Below, piece by piece: positions 51,701 through 60,301 of a stretch of DNA of 64,000 nucleotides (positions are counted from its first letter, which is position 1; each line of letters begins with the position of its first letter). The stretch is from assembly GCF_000015285.1 (NCBI RefSeq), contig NC_008709.1, positions 2,418,001-2,482,000 on the forward strand. Direction: 5' to 3'. The position numbers and the translations under genes are program-made. This DNA comes from Psychromonas ingrahamii 37 (GTDB taxonomy: Bacteria; Pseudomonadota; Gammaproteobacteria; Enterobacterales; Psychromonadaceae). The notes below the pieces were generated by a model. The model saw nothing but the letters and a program-made list of their open reading frames with translations. It had not been told where the DNA came from and made no database searches.

Positions 51701-51735
51701 AACGAATCCGAGCGACCTTGGACGGAAGTAATTAA
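48718..51735 (+). CDS. membrane hybrid sensor histidine kinase (Cache-PAS-PAS-HisKA-HATPase-REC)
   Basis: About 1005 residues from the ATG at 48718, six bases after TAAGGA; an ATG two codons earlier is too close to that site. Helix 1 (about 8-25) and helix 2 (about 340-360) enclose a large periplasmic Cache-type sensor with GRLGETGETYAFNRQGVLISS. Then follow PAS1 (about 378-495), PAS2 (about 505-628), HisKA with LSGGLAHDFNNLLGI (phospho-His near 648), HATPase with NLSINARDAMPNGG and GTGLGLTMVYGFV, and a receiver with ILIVDDEKEL and the phospho-Asp in LVFSDVVMQG. The N-box and G-box pattern is the NtrB-like/cyanobacterial hybrid type. It is co-transcribed with the REC-EAL gene that follows immediately. 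Confidence 0.93.
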   Translation: MQRYYYLIITVGTCLFLLLGWQSYSNIEKQLRFALFETFNTTLSLTQQGVQSWVNENQHTVNTLAVADEVISLTEQLLAIKRTPESLKISALQSQIRKIIQPTLASHKLSGFFLISLDDINLASTRDENIGLVNLLSKQPNFLNKLKSGETVVTLPQVSDVLLENQEGKTMSNYPTMFMGTPVRDKNNKIIALLTLRIDPASNFIPLFQRGRLGETGETYAFNRQGVLISSSRFDDQLRNLGLLDKNQSSILNVTLPEFSLETSSIGDQGEKSSLTRMVQSALKGQSSSALLPYIDYRGIEVVGAWAWVEKLNLGIATTQDTDEALGPLNTARKIFIIFCSITIFGFFFALTLSELSRRKLLTEIKARQFAEKELHKLSIAVEQSPSSVMITDLEGIIEYVNPKFTEVSGFSRLETIGKNARILQDHGCSSDNYLDMWKQLRSGKSWIGELINQRKDGKEYIELIKMAPLVDQQGVTTNYIGVTEDITERKKNERETEYSKLMLESVLNTVGEAIITANKDGYIIMANQATADIWKHNIDDLIGMNLCELMPEKYREAHRNGMKRYLLSGQGKVLNRRIELEGLLATGEIFPMEILISDTRFGEERMFTAALRDITERKATERKMRRMQKMDAIGELSGGLAHDFNNLLGIIIGNLDLMSRKLEAGSKLLEQLETTQNAALRGADLTRRLLNFARHSALSSSIVNVNSVLANIQKMIAKSLTSKISLKTIFSDDLWMVKLDPGDLEDAIVNLSINARDAMPNGGELIFETRNIVVDNNVSQQKANLTPGEYVEVAVSDTGTGMSKEVSEYIFDPFFSTKEKNKGTGLGLTMVYGFVQRSKGQIYVSSKVSIGTTFKIYFPRSFSTSAAKLPLPEEISMIQTGTETILIVDDEKELAAVAQEMLRELGYTTICAYSAEEALKIIEEDRTIDLVFSDVVMQGAIGGFELAVAVANRYPNLKVLLTSGFTGQVESFDKYAQWEKNIITKPYRRDQLAKRIRATLDGSN

Positions 51736-52908
51736 ATGATGGTTATTAAAAAACTCTTAGTGGTTGATGACGAAATTGACTTTGCAAAATTTGTTAAGGA
51801 TGTCGCTGAAGACTTGGATTTCGAGGTTTTATTAACCGATAATCCTGTGGAGTTCAGTAGCCTGTATTGCAACAACATTGACATTGTTGTTCTTGATTTA
51901 TTTATGCCCGGAACCGATGGTATTGAACTGCTCAGGTACTTAGCAGATAACAATAGCCACGCATCTGTTATTTTTATGAGTGGAAGAAACAGCAGTGTGC
52001 TTCATTCAGCAAAGGAGTTAGCTTCCGAACAAGGCATCAGCGTATTAGGCACGCTTCAAAAGCCGTTTAGGGCAAAGGAATTAGAGGATGTTTTAAATAA
52101 ATATATTAAATATTCTCCCATATTTGCTGTTAATAACGACTTAGCTTCCGTGGAAGAGCTTGCTCAGGCCATAAAAGAGAAGGCATTATTTCTTGTCTAC
52201 CAACCCCAGGTCACAATAAGTGACAGAGAGGTAGTTGGTGTTGAGGCGCTCGTTCGCTGGAAACATCCGACCAAAGGAATGATTCCTCCAGACTATTTTA
52301 TTCCAATGGCAGAAGAAAATGGCTTAATTGCAGCTATTACGATGTTTACTACTAAGACAGCTATTCGCCAGCAAGGAATATGGAGAACCCAAGGCCGCAA
52401 TATGCGAATGTCAATCAATATGTCTCCCAAAATCCTTGATGATCTGGACCTGCCGAGTAAAATTGAAGCTTGCGTTAAAGCGCTGGGTGCTGATATTTCA
52501 AAACTGGTGATTGAGGTAACAGAGACAGCTCTGACAACTAACCTTGCTCTATACATGGATATATTGGCACGTTTACGCATGAAAGGCTTCGGGATCTCTA
52601 TCGATGACTTCGGAACCGGATACTCGTCCCTGCAACAACTCATTCGCGCCCCTTTTACTGAACTGAAAATTGATCGGGCTTTTATTCGAAACATAAAGAC
52701 AGACAAGGAATCCTATACGATCAGTAAAATATCTATCATGCTTGCACATGAGTTTGGGATGAAAGCCGTTGCTGAGGGAATTGAAACCGAGGCCGAGTGG
52801 AATATATTAAAACAACTCGGCTGTGACGAAGGCCAAGGATATTGGATCGGCAGACCTATGCCCCCTGAGGAAATCGAGTCGTGGATTAAAAGTTGGTCAG
52901 CTGACTGA
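51736..52908 (+). CDS. REC-EAL response regulator, c-di-GMP phosphodiesterase
   Basis: 390 residues. The receiver domain (about 1-125) has LLVVDDEIDFAKFV, the phospho-acceptor in IVVLDLFMPGTDG (Asp near 55), and a late TLQKPFR lysine. The EAL domain (about 140-385) has VVGVEALVRWKHP, EVTETALTTN, ISIDDFGTGYSSLQQL and AEGIETEAEW, all the metal and catalytic residues of an active phosphodiesterase. The ATG directly follows the kinase TAA (TAAATG), so the two are translationally coupled. Phosphorylation by that kinase probably controls c-di-GMP hydrolysis. No clear terminator follows. Confidence 0.94.
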   Translation: MMVIKKLLVVDDEIDFAKFVKDVAEDLDFEVLLTDNPVEFSSLYCNNIDIVVLDLFMPGTDGIELLRYLADNNSHASVIFMSGRNSSVLHSAKELASEQGISVLGTLQKPFRAKELEDVLNKYIKYSPIFAVNNDLASVEELAQAIKEKALFLVYQPQVTISDREVVGVEALVRWKHPTKGMIPPDYFIPMAEENGLIAAITMFTTKTAIRQQGIWRTQGRNMRMSINMSPKILDDLDLPSKIEACVKALGADISKLVIEVTETALTTNLALYMDILARLRMKGFGISIDDFGTGYSSLQQLIRAPFTELKIDRAFIRNIKTDKESYTISKISIMLAHEFGMKAVAEGIETEAEWNILKQLGCDEGQGYWIGRPMPPEEIESWIKSWSAD

Positions 52909-53087
52909 GCGCACCAAAGAACAGCAATAAAAGGCTCGAAAGCCAATCTTTTTCAGGTAAATTTCAGGTCTTTTTAAGCAACACCTTCGTCCTGCCCTCA
53001 CACTGATAGGTTGATGGTAGGCTGTGGCGTTAAAGTCAGTTAATTCTTATGCCTGGGAATGGGATCAAGATTCGGCTCCACAATACT

Positions 53088-53804
53088 AAGACGATTAGGG
53101 CACAAACCGACTTAAAAATATTGTAGAAATAACTTTAATATAGTGGTTATGTATATTGAGCCTCCCCTCAACAACAAAGCCTCAATTATTTAAATATAAT
53201 TGAGGCTTTGTTTAATTTTATTCTTCTATGAGGTTACAAAGCGACATACATTTCAACCAGTACGCTTGGAAATCAAGTTCAAATCACTTTATAATGATAA
53301 GTTCAGCTTCAGCACGTCTACTTAGCCACTCAGCCCCATCTTCTGTGATCACAATATTCTCTTCATGTACCATTGATTTACCTGAAGCGTAAACCATTCC
53401 AGGTTCAAGCGTCATTACCATACCTGGTTTTAATACACTGTTATCTGTTGCGGTATTTGATGGGCGTTCAGTTAATTCCATTCCTAACCCGTGACCAAGG
53501 CGACCAACATCATTACCTAATGCACCATTCGCTTCTAATACACTCCACATTGCATTATAAATATCAGATGTCGTGTTTCCTGGTTTAGCCGCTTCAAAGC
53601 CTTTGGTTGTTGCTTCATATGTCGCTCGATATGCCGATTTAGTTTCTTCACTCGCATAACCAAATGCCCAATTTCGATCAAAGTCAGAAAAATAACCATC
53701 ACGAACAGCACCGGTATCAATAATCAGCACATCCCCTTTTTCAATGACACGATCAGTAGGACCCATAATGATACTGTTATAACCATCAGCGCCAGAACCA
53801 CTAA
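53088..53804. repeat. 717-bp direct repeat, right copy
   Basis: This copy carries the 3' part of the complete M24 gene, so it is probably the original. See the left copy at 45947-46663. Confidence 0.93.
53176..53209. terminator. terminator of the M24 peptidase gene
   Basis: Perfect 14-bp stem AAAGCCTCAATTAT / ATAATTGAGGCTTT, about 75 bases beyond the stop codon on the minus strand. T-rich on both sides, so it may also stop plus-strand transcripts from the REC-EAL gene. Confidence 0.8.
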
Positions 53805-54450
53805 TGATATATGGGCATTCATCAGCGCCTTCTTGCAACATATCAATACGAAATTGCTTGCAAATTTCTCTCTCAGACATTCCCACTTGTGCATAATTAG
53901 GTAAGTTATCAAAGCCAACATTGGTAATGCGACATATTTCACGTGTTTTTTCAATTTCAGCTTGTGATTTAATCTGACGGAGTTCATGAGTCGCCAAAGA
54001 AGTATCTACAAATTCTTTTTTAACTCGGTTCCTTAATGCTAGAAAATTATTAATGGGCATACGTAAATGAGACTCAATGCCCATTGTCACACCAACACGG
54101 CCATACTTGCTCACTAAGCCATTTAAGACATTTACTAATAAGCTAATGCCGTCATCTTCAGGACAAGGTGATGCCCACGTAATAATGTTATCAACCCAAG
54201 TCCCCGCCATACCACTTGCACCAATCTCTGGAATAACTGCAATGGGTTTACCCTCTGCTGGAATGACCACAAACCAAGGGCGCGTTGGACTTTGCCAAAA
54301 TTGAGTCTGGAACCCTGTAAAATAACGAACGTTAGGCTCCGTTGTAAAGAGCATCGCATCCAATTTCATTTCATGCATCACTCGCTGTGCGCGTGCTGTT
54401 CTATTTTCAAATTCCGCTAATGTAAAACCGCGATCAAGATAACTAGACAT
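53284..54450 (-). CDS. M24-family hydrolase (creatinase / Xaa-Pro peptidase / ectoine-hydrolase-like)
   Basis: 388 residues in two domains. A creatinase-type N-terminal domain (about 10-150) has LFTTEPNVRYFTGFQTQFW and PWFVVIPAEGKPIAVI; a pita-bread catalytic domain follows (about 165-385). The five metal ligands of the M24 fold are visible: IIDTGAVRDGYFSDFDR (two Asp), GLGHGLGMELTE (His), TLEPGM (Glu) and VHEENIVIT (Glu). Family members cleave Xaa-Pro peptides, creatine, or the ring of ectoine (DoeA). The N-terminal signature here is not the ectoine-hydrolase one I remember, so the substrate is open. Neighbouring M20D and diaminopropionate-lyase genes favour a small amidine or N-acyl diamino acid over peptides. 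No signal peptide. Confidence 0.85.
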   Translation of the reverse strand: MSSYLDRGFTLAEFENRTARAQRVMHEMKLDAMLFTTEPNVRYFTGFQTQFWQSPTRPWFVVIPAEGKPIAVIPEIGASGMAGTWVDNIITWASPCPEDDGISLLVNVLNGLVSKYGRVGVTMGIESHLRMPINNFLALRNRVKKEFVDTSLATHELRQIKSQAEIEKTREICRITNVGFDNLPNYAQVGMSEREICKQFRIDMLQEGADECPYIISGSGADGYNSIIMGPTDRVIEKGDVLIIDTGAVRDGYFSDFDRNWAFGYASEETKSAYRATYEATTKGFEAAKPGNTTSDIYNAMWSVLEANGALGNDVGRLGHGLGMELTERPSNTATDNSVLKPGMVMTLEPGMVYASGKSMVHEENIVITEDGAEWLSRRAEAELIIIK

Positions 54451-55013
54451 GACTAAACTTCCCCTTAGATATTTTCAAAGCAACAAAATTACTTAATATT
54501 AACTATTATGCTAAATATCTTTTAAGATAGATTGTATGCATCTGATTTAATTGATAACTTGGCATATTTTCATTTATCGATTATTAACAATACAGTGCTC
54601 ACACCCCTATAAACATACTGATTAGGCGAGAAAGATGTCGTCATCATCAACCACAATGAATAAAGCAACAGCGTTAAAATGATTTGCACGTAAGATCAAA
54701 AATAGTCAATATAAGTTAACTACAGGCGAACTAAAGTCTATTTTAAGCCACTCTTTCAAAACGGCATGTACATGACACTCATTTAACTACGGCAAGCAAC
54801 CGATAATTCCCACCATTAAATGCATCAACCCCTAAAATTGGTCATTTTTTCTGAAAAGCTAATGTTCTAAATAAACGCCCTAATTACAAACCTGAAACAC
54901 GATATTTTAAATATCGACCTCTAGATTTGGGATCAGCAAGTTCCAGCTTTAACTCCCTCACTAAAAAGAGTGACAAGTAATGATCACTTGAGAGAGACAA
55001 CACAATAAAACAC
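54451..55013. other. intergenic region upstream of the M24 gene
   Basis: About 560 AT-rich bases with no recognisable gene or repeat. It separates the M20D gene from the M24 gene, which therefore probably has its own promoter. Confidence 0.5.
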
Positions 55014-56162
55014 CTATATTTTTAATTGTTGCTCAACCAATACTTTCCAGAAATCCACACCAGTTAATAACACTTCATCATTAAAATCGTACAAAGCATT
55101 ATGTAATGCACAACCTCCGATTTCACCAATACCATTACCAACCAAAATATAGCAACTGGGTACTTCACGTTGCATAAAAGAAAAATCTTCACTTATAGTA
55201 AACGGACGACAACTACCATTTACTTTATCTTCGCCAACCACAGCTTGCGCAGCCGTAACTGCATTCAATGTTTCAGCTTCGGTGTTTATTGTGGATAAAA
55301 ATGAGTTATTAAAATTATATTTATAATCAACACCTGCAGCCATGCAACAACCAGCAGTCACACGTTCAATTGCTTTTTCAATTTTTTGCAGCACTTGATC
55401 AGTAAAACTACGCGTATCACCTTTAATCGTCACACGAGAAGGGATCACATTTACTGTGCCGTTTGTTGTAAACTCAGTAACCGAAATAACGGCAGGTTCT
55501 TTGATTGAATCAAGATTACGCGAAGTAATTGTTTGTAATGCGCACACAATTTGTGAGGCAACCACAATCGGATCTGTCCCCATATGTGGCATAGCAGCAT
55601 GACCGCCTGTTGCAATAACTTCAATTTCAAAAGCACTTTCACTTGCCATAATTGAACCCGATGTAGTTGCAAATGAGCCCGCTTCAATACCCGGTAAATT
55701 ATGCATCGCATAAACAGCATCGATATTCCAACGTGTAAATAAACCATCTGCGATCATCGCTTTTGCGCCTAGCCCATGTTCTTCGCAAGGTTGGAAAATA
55801 AAATAAATAGTCCCATTAAAATTTTTGCTTTCCGAAAGCACTTTCGCTGCACCAAGCAACATGCTTGTATGTCCATCATGCCCACAGGCATGCATAAGAC
55901 CTTCATTTTTTGATACATGCTTAAAATCATTTTTTTCACAGATTTTTAGGGCATCCATATCTGCACGTAATCCGATGGTTTTATTACTACTACCACATTT
56001 TAAAATACCAACCACACCTGTTTGCCCAATATTACGGTGTACCTCTATGCCAAATTCTTCTAGTTTTTGTGCTACAAAGGCTGAAGTTTCATGCTCTTCA
56101 AAGCCAAATTCTGGCTGCTGATGTATTTGGTGACGCCATTGTGTAATTTGTTCTTTTAACAT
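55014..56162 (-). CDS. M20D-family amidohydrolase (N-acyl amino acid / hippurate hydrolase type)
   Basis: Dinuclear metal amidase that removes an acyl group from an amino acid or related amide. About 382 residues from the ATG at 56162; the frame extends to 56219 but the conserved start WRHQIHQQPEFGFEEHETSA begins here. The ribosome site is weak. Metal ligands and catalytic residues are visible in HACGHDGHTSMLLGAA (near 97), QPCEEHGLGAKAMI (Cys and Glu near 130), MHNLPG, and the C-terminal HNALYDFND. The dimerisation lid lies in the middle (about 180-290). It is divergent from the regulator-ridA-dpaL run. Given the cluster I expect an N-acyl diamino acid substrate, which is inference. Confidence 0.88.
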   Translation of the reverse strand: MLKEQITQWRHQIHQQPEFGFEEHETSAFVAQKLEEFGIEVHRNIGQTGVVGILKCGSSNKTIGLRADMDALKICEKNDFKHVSKNEGLMHACGHDGHTSMLLGAAKVLSESKNFNGTIYFIFQPCEEHGLGAKAMIADGLFTRWNIDAVYAMHNLPGIEAGSFATTSGSIMASESAFEIEVIATGGHAAMPHMGTDPIVVASQIVCALQTITSRNLDSIKEPAVISVTEFTTNGTVNVIPSRVTIKGDTRSFTDQVLQKIEKAIERVTAGCCMAAGVDYKYNFNNSFLSTINTEAETLNAVTAAQAVVGEDKVNGSCRPFTISEDFSFMQREVPSCYILVGNGIGEIGGCALHNALYDFNDEVLLTGVDFWKVLVEQQLKI

Positions 56163-56543
56163 ATGAAATACCACGCTATCGATTTTGAAAATAAAAAACG
56201 ATCTTGTGTTCAAAAACAAGATAGTTAAGTTATGTTAACTTAAGATTAATATAACAGACAGTACATGACAAGAATAAATGACCTGATTGGGCAAAAGAAT
56301 TTTCATTATGTATTATCCTCTAACGTTCAAACACCATCCATAGCAGATCACTTACAACACATAGGCTCACAGAGAATAACCTCAAATTTACATATCAACA
56401 AAAGCACTTTGGCTTTAAATTAACCTCACCATAATAGATAACTAATAGGGAAAGACCCTCTTACAAATAATTACTTTACAGAAAATAATTATAAAAGTAA
56501 GATGGCTGCACAGTAACATATTGTTAACTGAAAAAAGATTGAA
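56163..56543. promoter_or_regulatory. divergent promoter region between the amidohydrolase and the regulator gene
   Basis: About 380 AT-rich bases, the logical operator region for the YheO/DauR-like regulator. I could not pick out a convincing palindrome. Confidence 0.35.
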
Positions 56544-57215
56544 ATGGATGATATAGGCTTGAACATAACCCAAAAAAAACTGAGTCCAGAAGATAAAATG
56601 AAGCTAGAAAGTTATTTCCCTCTGGCTGATACTATCGTTTCTTTAATTGGAGAACATTGCGAAATTGTTATTCATTCTCTAGACGAATTAGAACGTTCTG
56701 TTGTCAAGATATCAAACGGCAGTATTACAGGCCGTAAAGTAGGTAGCCCAATTACAGACTTGGGCCTTAAAATGCTTGCGCAATATGAAAAAAATAAAAA
56801 CCAAGTCCAAGAAGGGTATTTTGCCAAAAATGCAAATGGCGATGAGCTCAAATCAGCTACCTTTGTGATCACTGGCTTAAAAGGACAGCCAATAGGTTTA
56901 TTCTGTATGAATATAAACCTATCGGCACCTTTTAATGAAGTATTAAAAGCATTTTTGCCAAGTGTTGATAGCCTCCCTGTACAAGAGTTATTTAGCTCTA
57001 ACGCGACTGATGTTATTAACGAATCGCTTAAAAAAACCATTATTGATGTCGACAACGACAATAAGATAATGCTTAAACAACGAAACAAAGAAATAACACG
57101 TAGATTATTCGAAAACGGTATTTTTGAATTAAAAGAAGCAACACAACTTGTTGCTCTTGAGCTCAAGATATCAAAACATGCAATTTATAAATACATTCGT
57201 GAATTTAAATCCTAG
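56544..57215 (+). CDS. YheO/DauR-type transcriptional regulator
   Basis: 223 residues. The N-terminal PAS-like YheO domain (about 20-135) reads LADTIVSLIGEHCEIVIHSL with later NGSITGRKVGSPIT. The C-terminal helix-turn-helix (about 175-222) reads RRLFENGIFELKEATQLVA and ISKHAIYKYIREF. DauR, the best-studied member, represses D-arginine catabolism in Pseudomonas. Several relatives sit beside amino-acid lyase and RidA genes. Here it is 9 bases from ridA and upstream of dpaL, so it is probably the pathway-specific regulator. Confidence 0.88.
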   Translation: MDDIGLNITQKKLSPEDKMKLESYFPLADTIVSLIGEHCEIVIHSLDELERSVVKISNGSITGRKVGSPITDLGLKMLAQYEKNKNQVQEGYFAKNANGDELKSATFVITGLKGQPIGLFCMNINLSAPFNEVLKAFLPSVDSLPVQELFSSNATDVINESLKKTIIDVDNDNKIMLKQRNKEITRRLFENGIFELKEATQLVALELKISKHAIYKYIREFKS

Positions 57216-57224
57216 GAGCATATT

Positions 57225-57605
57225 ATGAAAACTATCATCAACACAGCAAAAGCACCTGCAGCAATTGGCCCTTACTCTCAAGCAAATACATTTGGTGATC
57301 TTGTATTTACATCAGGTCAGTTAGGCTTGAATGCAGATACAATGGTATTGGTAGAAGGTGGCATCAAAGAGCAATCTTATCAAGTACTTAAAAATCTTGT
57401 TATTGTGCTTGAAGCTGCTGGTGCATCAGCTGATACCGTTCTTAAAACAACCTGTTTTATTGCGGATATGAATGACTTTGCTGCATTTAATGAAGTTTAT
57501 GCTGAATTTTTTGCTAAAAATGCGCCAGCTCGCTTATGTGTAGAAGCTGCTCGTTTACCAAAAGATGCATTAATTGAAGTTGAAGCTATTGCCTATAAAG
57601 CATAA
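57225..57605 (+). CDS. ridA: RidA-family enamine/imine deaminase
   Basis: 126 residues, the family length. It speeds hydrolysis of reactive 2-aminoacrylate and other enamines released by PLP lyases. Signatures are INTAKAPAAIGPYSQA at the start, TSGQLGLN, the catalytic Arg in PARLCVEAARLPKDALIEVEAIA, and KTTCFIADMNDF. AGGAG precedes the ATG. The neighbouring diaminopropionate ammonia-lyase makes exactly such an intermediate, so the pairing makes chemical sense. It may be a cluster-specific paralogue rather than the housekeeping RidA. Confidence 0.93.
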   Translation: MKTIINTAKAPAAIGPYSQANTFGDLVFTSGQLGLNADTMVLVEGGIKEQSYQVLKNLVIVLEAAGASADTVLKTTCFIADMNDFAAFNEVYAEFFAKNAPARLCVEAARLPKDALIEVEAIAYKA

Positions 57606-57639
57606 TTAATAAATTTCATACTGAATTATGTCAGCATAA

Positions 57640-57665
57640 AAAGAGGTTATATTGATAACCTCTTT
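57640..57665 (+). terminator. hairpin between ridA and dpaL
   Basis: Perfect 11-bp stem AAAGAGGTTAT / ATAACCTCTTT with loop ATTG, followed by a T-rich stretch. It could fully or partly terminate the regulator-ridA transcript and set a lower or separate expression of dpaL. Confidence 0.75.
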
Positions 57666-57706
57666 AATTATCTATTTTATTTTTACTTTTTTACTTAGGT
57701 AACCTT

Positions 57707-58879
57707 ATGATCAATGTAAGTGCAAACTCATTTTTTAATGCTCAATCTTCCAAATTATTTACCCAAGATATAGCTGCTCAAGCTCAATCGTTTCACCAGA
57801 AAATTGAAGGTTATACACCGACGCCGTTAATCTCGTTACCTGTACTTGCTAAGTCTCTTGGACTTAAAAATATTTTAGCTAAAGATGAATCACATCGTTT
57901 TGGGCTCAATGCTTTTAAAGTGCTTGGTGGCTCTTACGCATTAGGTCAATTACTGGCTGAAAAACTAAATATGTCTCTTTCAGATATTGACCTTAAAACA
58001 GTTGCATCCAAGTTCGATTCACCAATGGTATTTACTACTGCAACGGCGGGTAATCACGGAACAGGCGTTGCTTGGGCGGCTCGAGAAATGGGCCAGAAAG
58101 CGGTAGTTTACATGCCTAAAGGCGCAGCACAAACGAGTGTTGAACGGATTCGTGGTTTAGGTGCAGAATGCATTGTTACCGATGTTAATTATGATGATAC
58201 GGTACGACTTGCAAACCAAACAGCACAAGAAAATAATTGGGAATTAGTACAAGATACTGCTTGGGATGGATACGAACAGATTCCGACATGGATATCACAA
58301 GGCTACATGACAATGGCTGCTGAAGCGCTCACTCAGCTTGATGGTATAAAACCAACGCATCTTCTTTTACAAGCCGGTGTTGGTGCAATGGCAGGCGGTG
58401 TCTTAGGGTATTATGCGGATGCATTAGGTGCTGATAATATCACTTCTGTGATTGTTGAACCTGAAAATGTAGCCTGTATTTATCTTTCTGGAACAAGCGC
58501 TGATGGCGAGGTAAAGGCCGTTAGCGGAGAGTTAAACAGTATCATGACCGGTCTTGCTTGTGGAGAGCCCAATCCTGTTACGTGGCCAATTCTTAAAAAT
58601 TGTAGCAAATATTTTGTCTCCGTCGGTGATAATGTGACTGCCACAGGTATGCGGGTTTTAGCAAACCCACTTCCAGGTGATCAAGCTATTATCAGTGGTG
58701 AATCAGGTGCGATCACATTAGGTTTACTTTACGCATTAGCACAATCAGAAACGGGTAAGGCACAAGCAAAAGAGTTAGGGCTAAATGAAGAGTCTGTCGT
58801 ACTTATCTTTAGTACTGAAGGGGATATTAACCCAGCAAGCTATCAAAACATTGTTTGGAATGGCCAATATCCACTATAA
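57707..58879 (+). CDS. dpaL: diaminopropionate ammonia-lyase
   Basis: PLP enzyme (fold type II, YgeX family) that converts 2,3-diaminopropionate to pyruvate and two ammonia. 390 residues, near the usual 400. The PLP lysine is in RFGLNAFKVLGGSYA (near residue 71). Other family stretches are TATAGNHGTGVAWAAREMGQ, QDTAWDGYEQIPTWI, LQAGVGAMAGGVLGYY and SGESGAITLGLL, with FSTEGDINPASY at the end. In E. coli ygeX lies beside an M20 peptidase gene (ygeY), a partial parallel to this cluster. No other gene in the window supplies diaminopropionate, so it should come from hydrolysis of an imported compound. Confidence 0.94.
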   Translation: MINVSANSFFNAQSSKLFTQDIAAQAQSFHQKIEGYTPTPLISLPVLAKSLGLKNILAKDESHRFGLNAFKVLGGSYALGQLLAEKLNMSLSDIDLKTVASKFDSPMVFTTATAGNHGTGVAWAAREMGQKAVVYMPKGAAQTSVERIRGLGAECIVTDVNYDDTVRLANQTAQENNWELVQDTAWDGYEQIPTWISQGYMTMAAEALTQLDGIKPTHLLLQAGVGAMAGGVLGYYADALGADNITSVIVEPENVACIYLSGTSADGEVKAVSGELNSIMTGLACGEPNPVTWPILKNCSKYFVSVGDNVTATGMRVLANPLPGDQAIISGESGAITLGLLYALAQSETGKAQAKELGLNEESVVLIFSTEGDINPASYQNIVWNGQYPL

Positions 58880-59229
58880 GTGAATTGAATAGTGGGAATA
58901 TACAGTGCTTTTTATAAGTTAGTCAGAGTGTATTTCCATTATTTTTTATCTTTGGGTAGTAATAAAATCACCAAAAAAATGACACTGTTATAGGCATTTC
59001 AACTACAACATTACAACCTTCTTTGCGGGAAGGATTTATTCACTATTAAGGTCTACATTTCAACTTCCTGATATTTATTAACCCCCGTCTTCAAGTCGAA
59101 TATAAACTTAATCTGAAATCGCTTTCATTTAAGTTGATCATTACCGGATTCTTTACCAATATAATTCATCAATAAATGAAGTTTGAAACGCGAGTTACAT
59201 TCGATTGTTGTTCTCACTTCGCAAAATCC

Positions 59230-59292
59230 TATGGAACAATATTGAACCGCTTTAGCTGACCATTAAGTGATGAAAAGCAGGATGTTATTAAT
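59230..59292 (+). repeat. dispersed palindromic repeat, family 1, copy D
   Basis: TATGGAACAATATTGAACCG, then TTTAGCTGACC, ending AGCAGGATGTTATTAATAAT. Aligns to copies at 16711, 17419 and 48222. The remaining intergenic sequence 58880-59460, between convergent genes, holds nothing else I recognise. Confidence 0.6.
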
Positions 59293-59460
59293 AATACTCA
59301 CAACGCAGTTAGTGATAATGCGAACACCAAGAATGCTCACCTTTTTAATTTTTATATTATTAACCTATGTTTGAAAACAGATAAAAATAATCAATGGATC
59401 ACTATGATTGTGAAACGCATATTTTAGTCCAATTAAATTGAAACTTTATCCCTAGCGTGG

Positions 59461-60252
59461 CTAATTAGCGTTAAGTAGACGCCCAAAACCAGGGCAATGA
59501 GCATTTGTCCCCGTTAGTGCCATAGCATGCCAAAACATAGCTGAATTACTGCTTACAAATGGACGTTTATACATAGATTCGAAAAGCTCAATATGATCCA
59601 GTACACGCAAATTAGTGCAAGACATAAACACTAAGTCCGCATCACTATTGATAAGCATTTTATCAAGCGCATCAATCATAGATTGTTTTGAAATAGTGGT
59701 GATCTCTGTATCTTTTTTTATACCTAGAGAGGTTAATGCAACAATCTCAAAGCCTGCTTTCATTAATTGCTGATAAAGAAAGAAATTAACATCTGACGGA
59801 TAAGGTGAAAATATTGCAATTTTTTTTGCGCCCAGTTTTTTAAATGCGGCTTGTGCGGCAGTCCAAGGATTCGTTGTTGGAATATCACCACGACCTTCAC
59901 GTAACAACTGCCCTACTCTATTTTCACCGATCACCATCGTTGCAGATGTGCAGCCGAATGCCATAACATCCATAGGTAAATCAGTTGCAATTAACTGAGC
60001 TGTCTTTGATATACCGGTTGCAATTGTATCTAGCGCAGCCGGTCGCATATCACCACTATAATAAACCCTTGAACTAAACACGGCTGCTTGTTCGCCAATC
60101 AATTTCGCCCAATCCATTTCTAAGGTATGATCTGTACTTAGTTGCACTAAACCAATATGCTTGCGTGACATTCTTGGGGCTGATACATAACTCGCATTCA
60201 CCTCCAAAGCAGTAAATTTCTCTCGTTCTGTTAATTGGGTTTTCTGATTCAT
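59461..60252 (-). CDS. Asp/Glu racemase-fold enzyme (maleate isomerase / EutA / arylmalonate decarboxylase-like)
   Basis: 263 residues. The two cysteines of the family are both present, in VMAFGCTSATMVIGE (near residue 100) and LVFMSCTNLRVLD (near 212), each at the end of a predicted strand. GLVQLSTDHTLEMDW and the C-terminal SNSAMFWHAM also fit. EutA of ectoine catabolism, maleate cis-trans isomerase and arylmalonate decarboxylase share this fold. The actual reaction (racemisation, isomerisation or decarboxylation) cannot be decided from sequence. AAGGTG lies upstream of the ATG. It is the last gene of the TRAP-transporter operon. Confidence 0.82.
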   Translation of the reverse strand: MNQKTQLTEREKFTALEVNASYVSAPRMSRKHIGLVQLSTDHTLEMDWAKLIGEQAAVFSSRVYYSGDMRPAALDTIATGISKTAQLIATDLPMDVMAFGCTSATMVIGENRVGQLLREGRGDIPTTNPWTAAQAAFKKLGAKKIAIFSPYPSDVNFFLYQQLMKAGFEIVALTSLGIKKDTEITTISKQSMIDALDKMLINSDADLVFMSCTNLRVLDHIELFESMYKRPFVSSNSAMFWHAMALTGTNAHCPGFGRLLNAN

Positions 60253-60301
60253 ACCATCACCTTAATTGACTCTTTACACGCTATTCATTAGGATATTTAG
60301 T

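Noticed and set aside
53284-54450. Calling the M24 gene doeA (ectoine hydrolase)
   Set aside because: The N-terminal substrate-domain signature differs from the one I know for DoeA, and doeB, doeC and doeD partners are absent, so only the family is supported.
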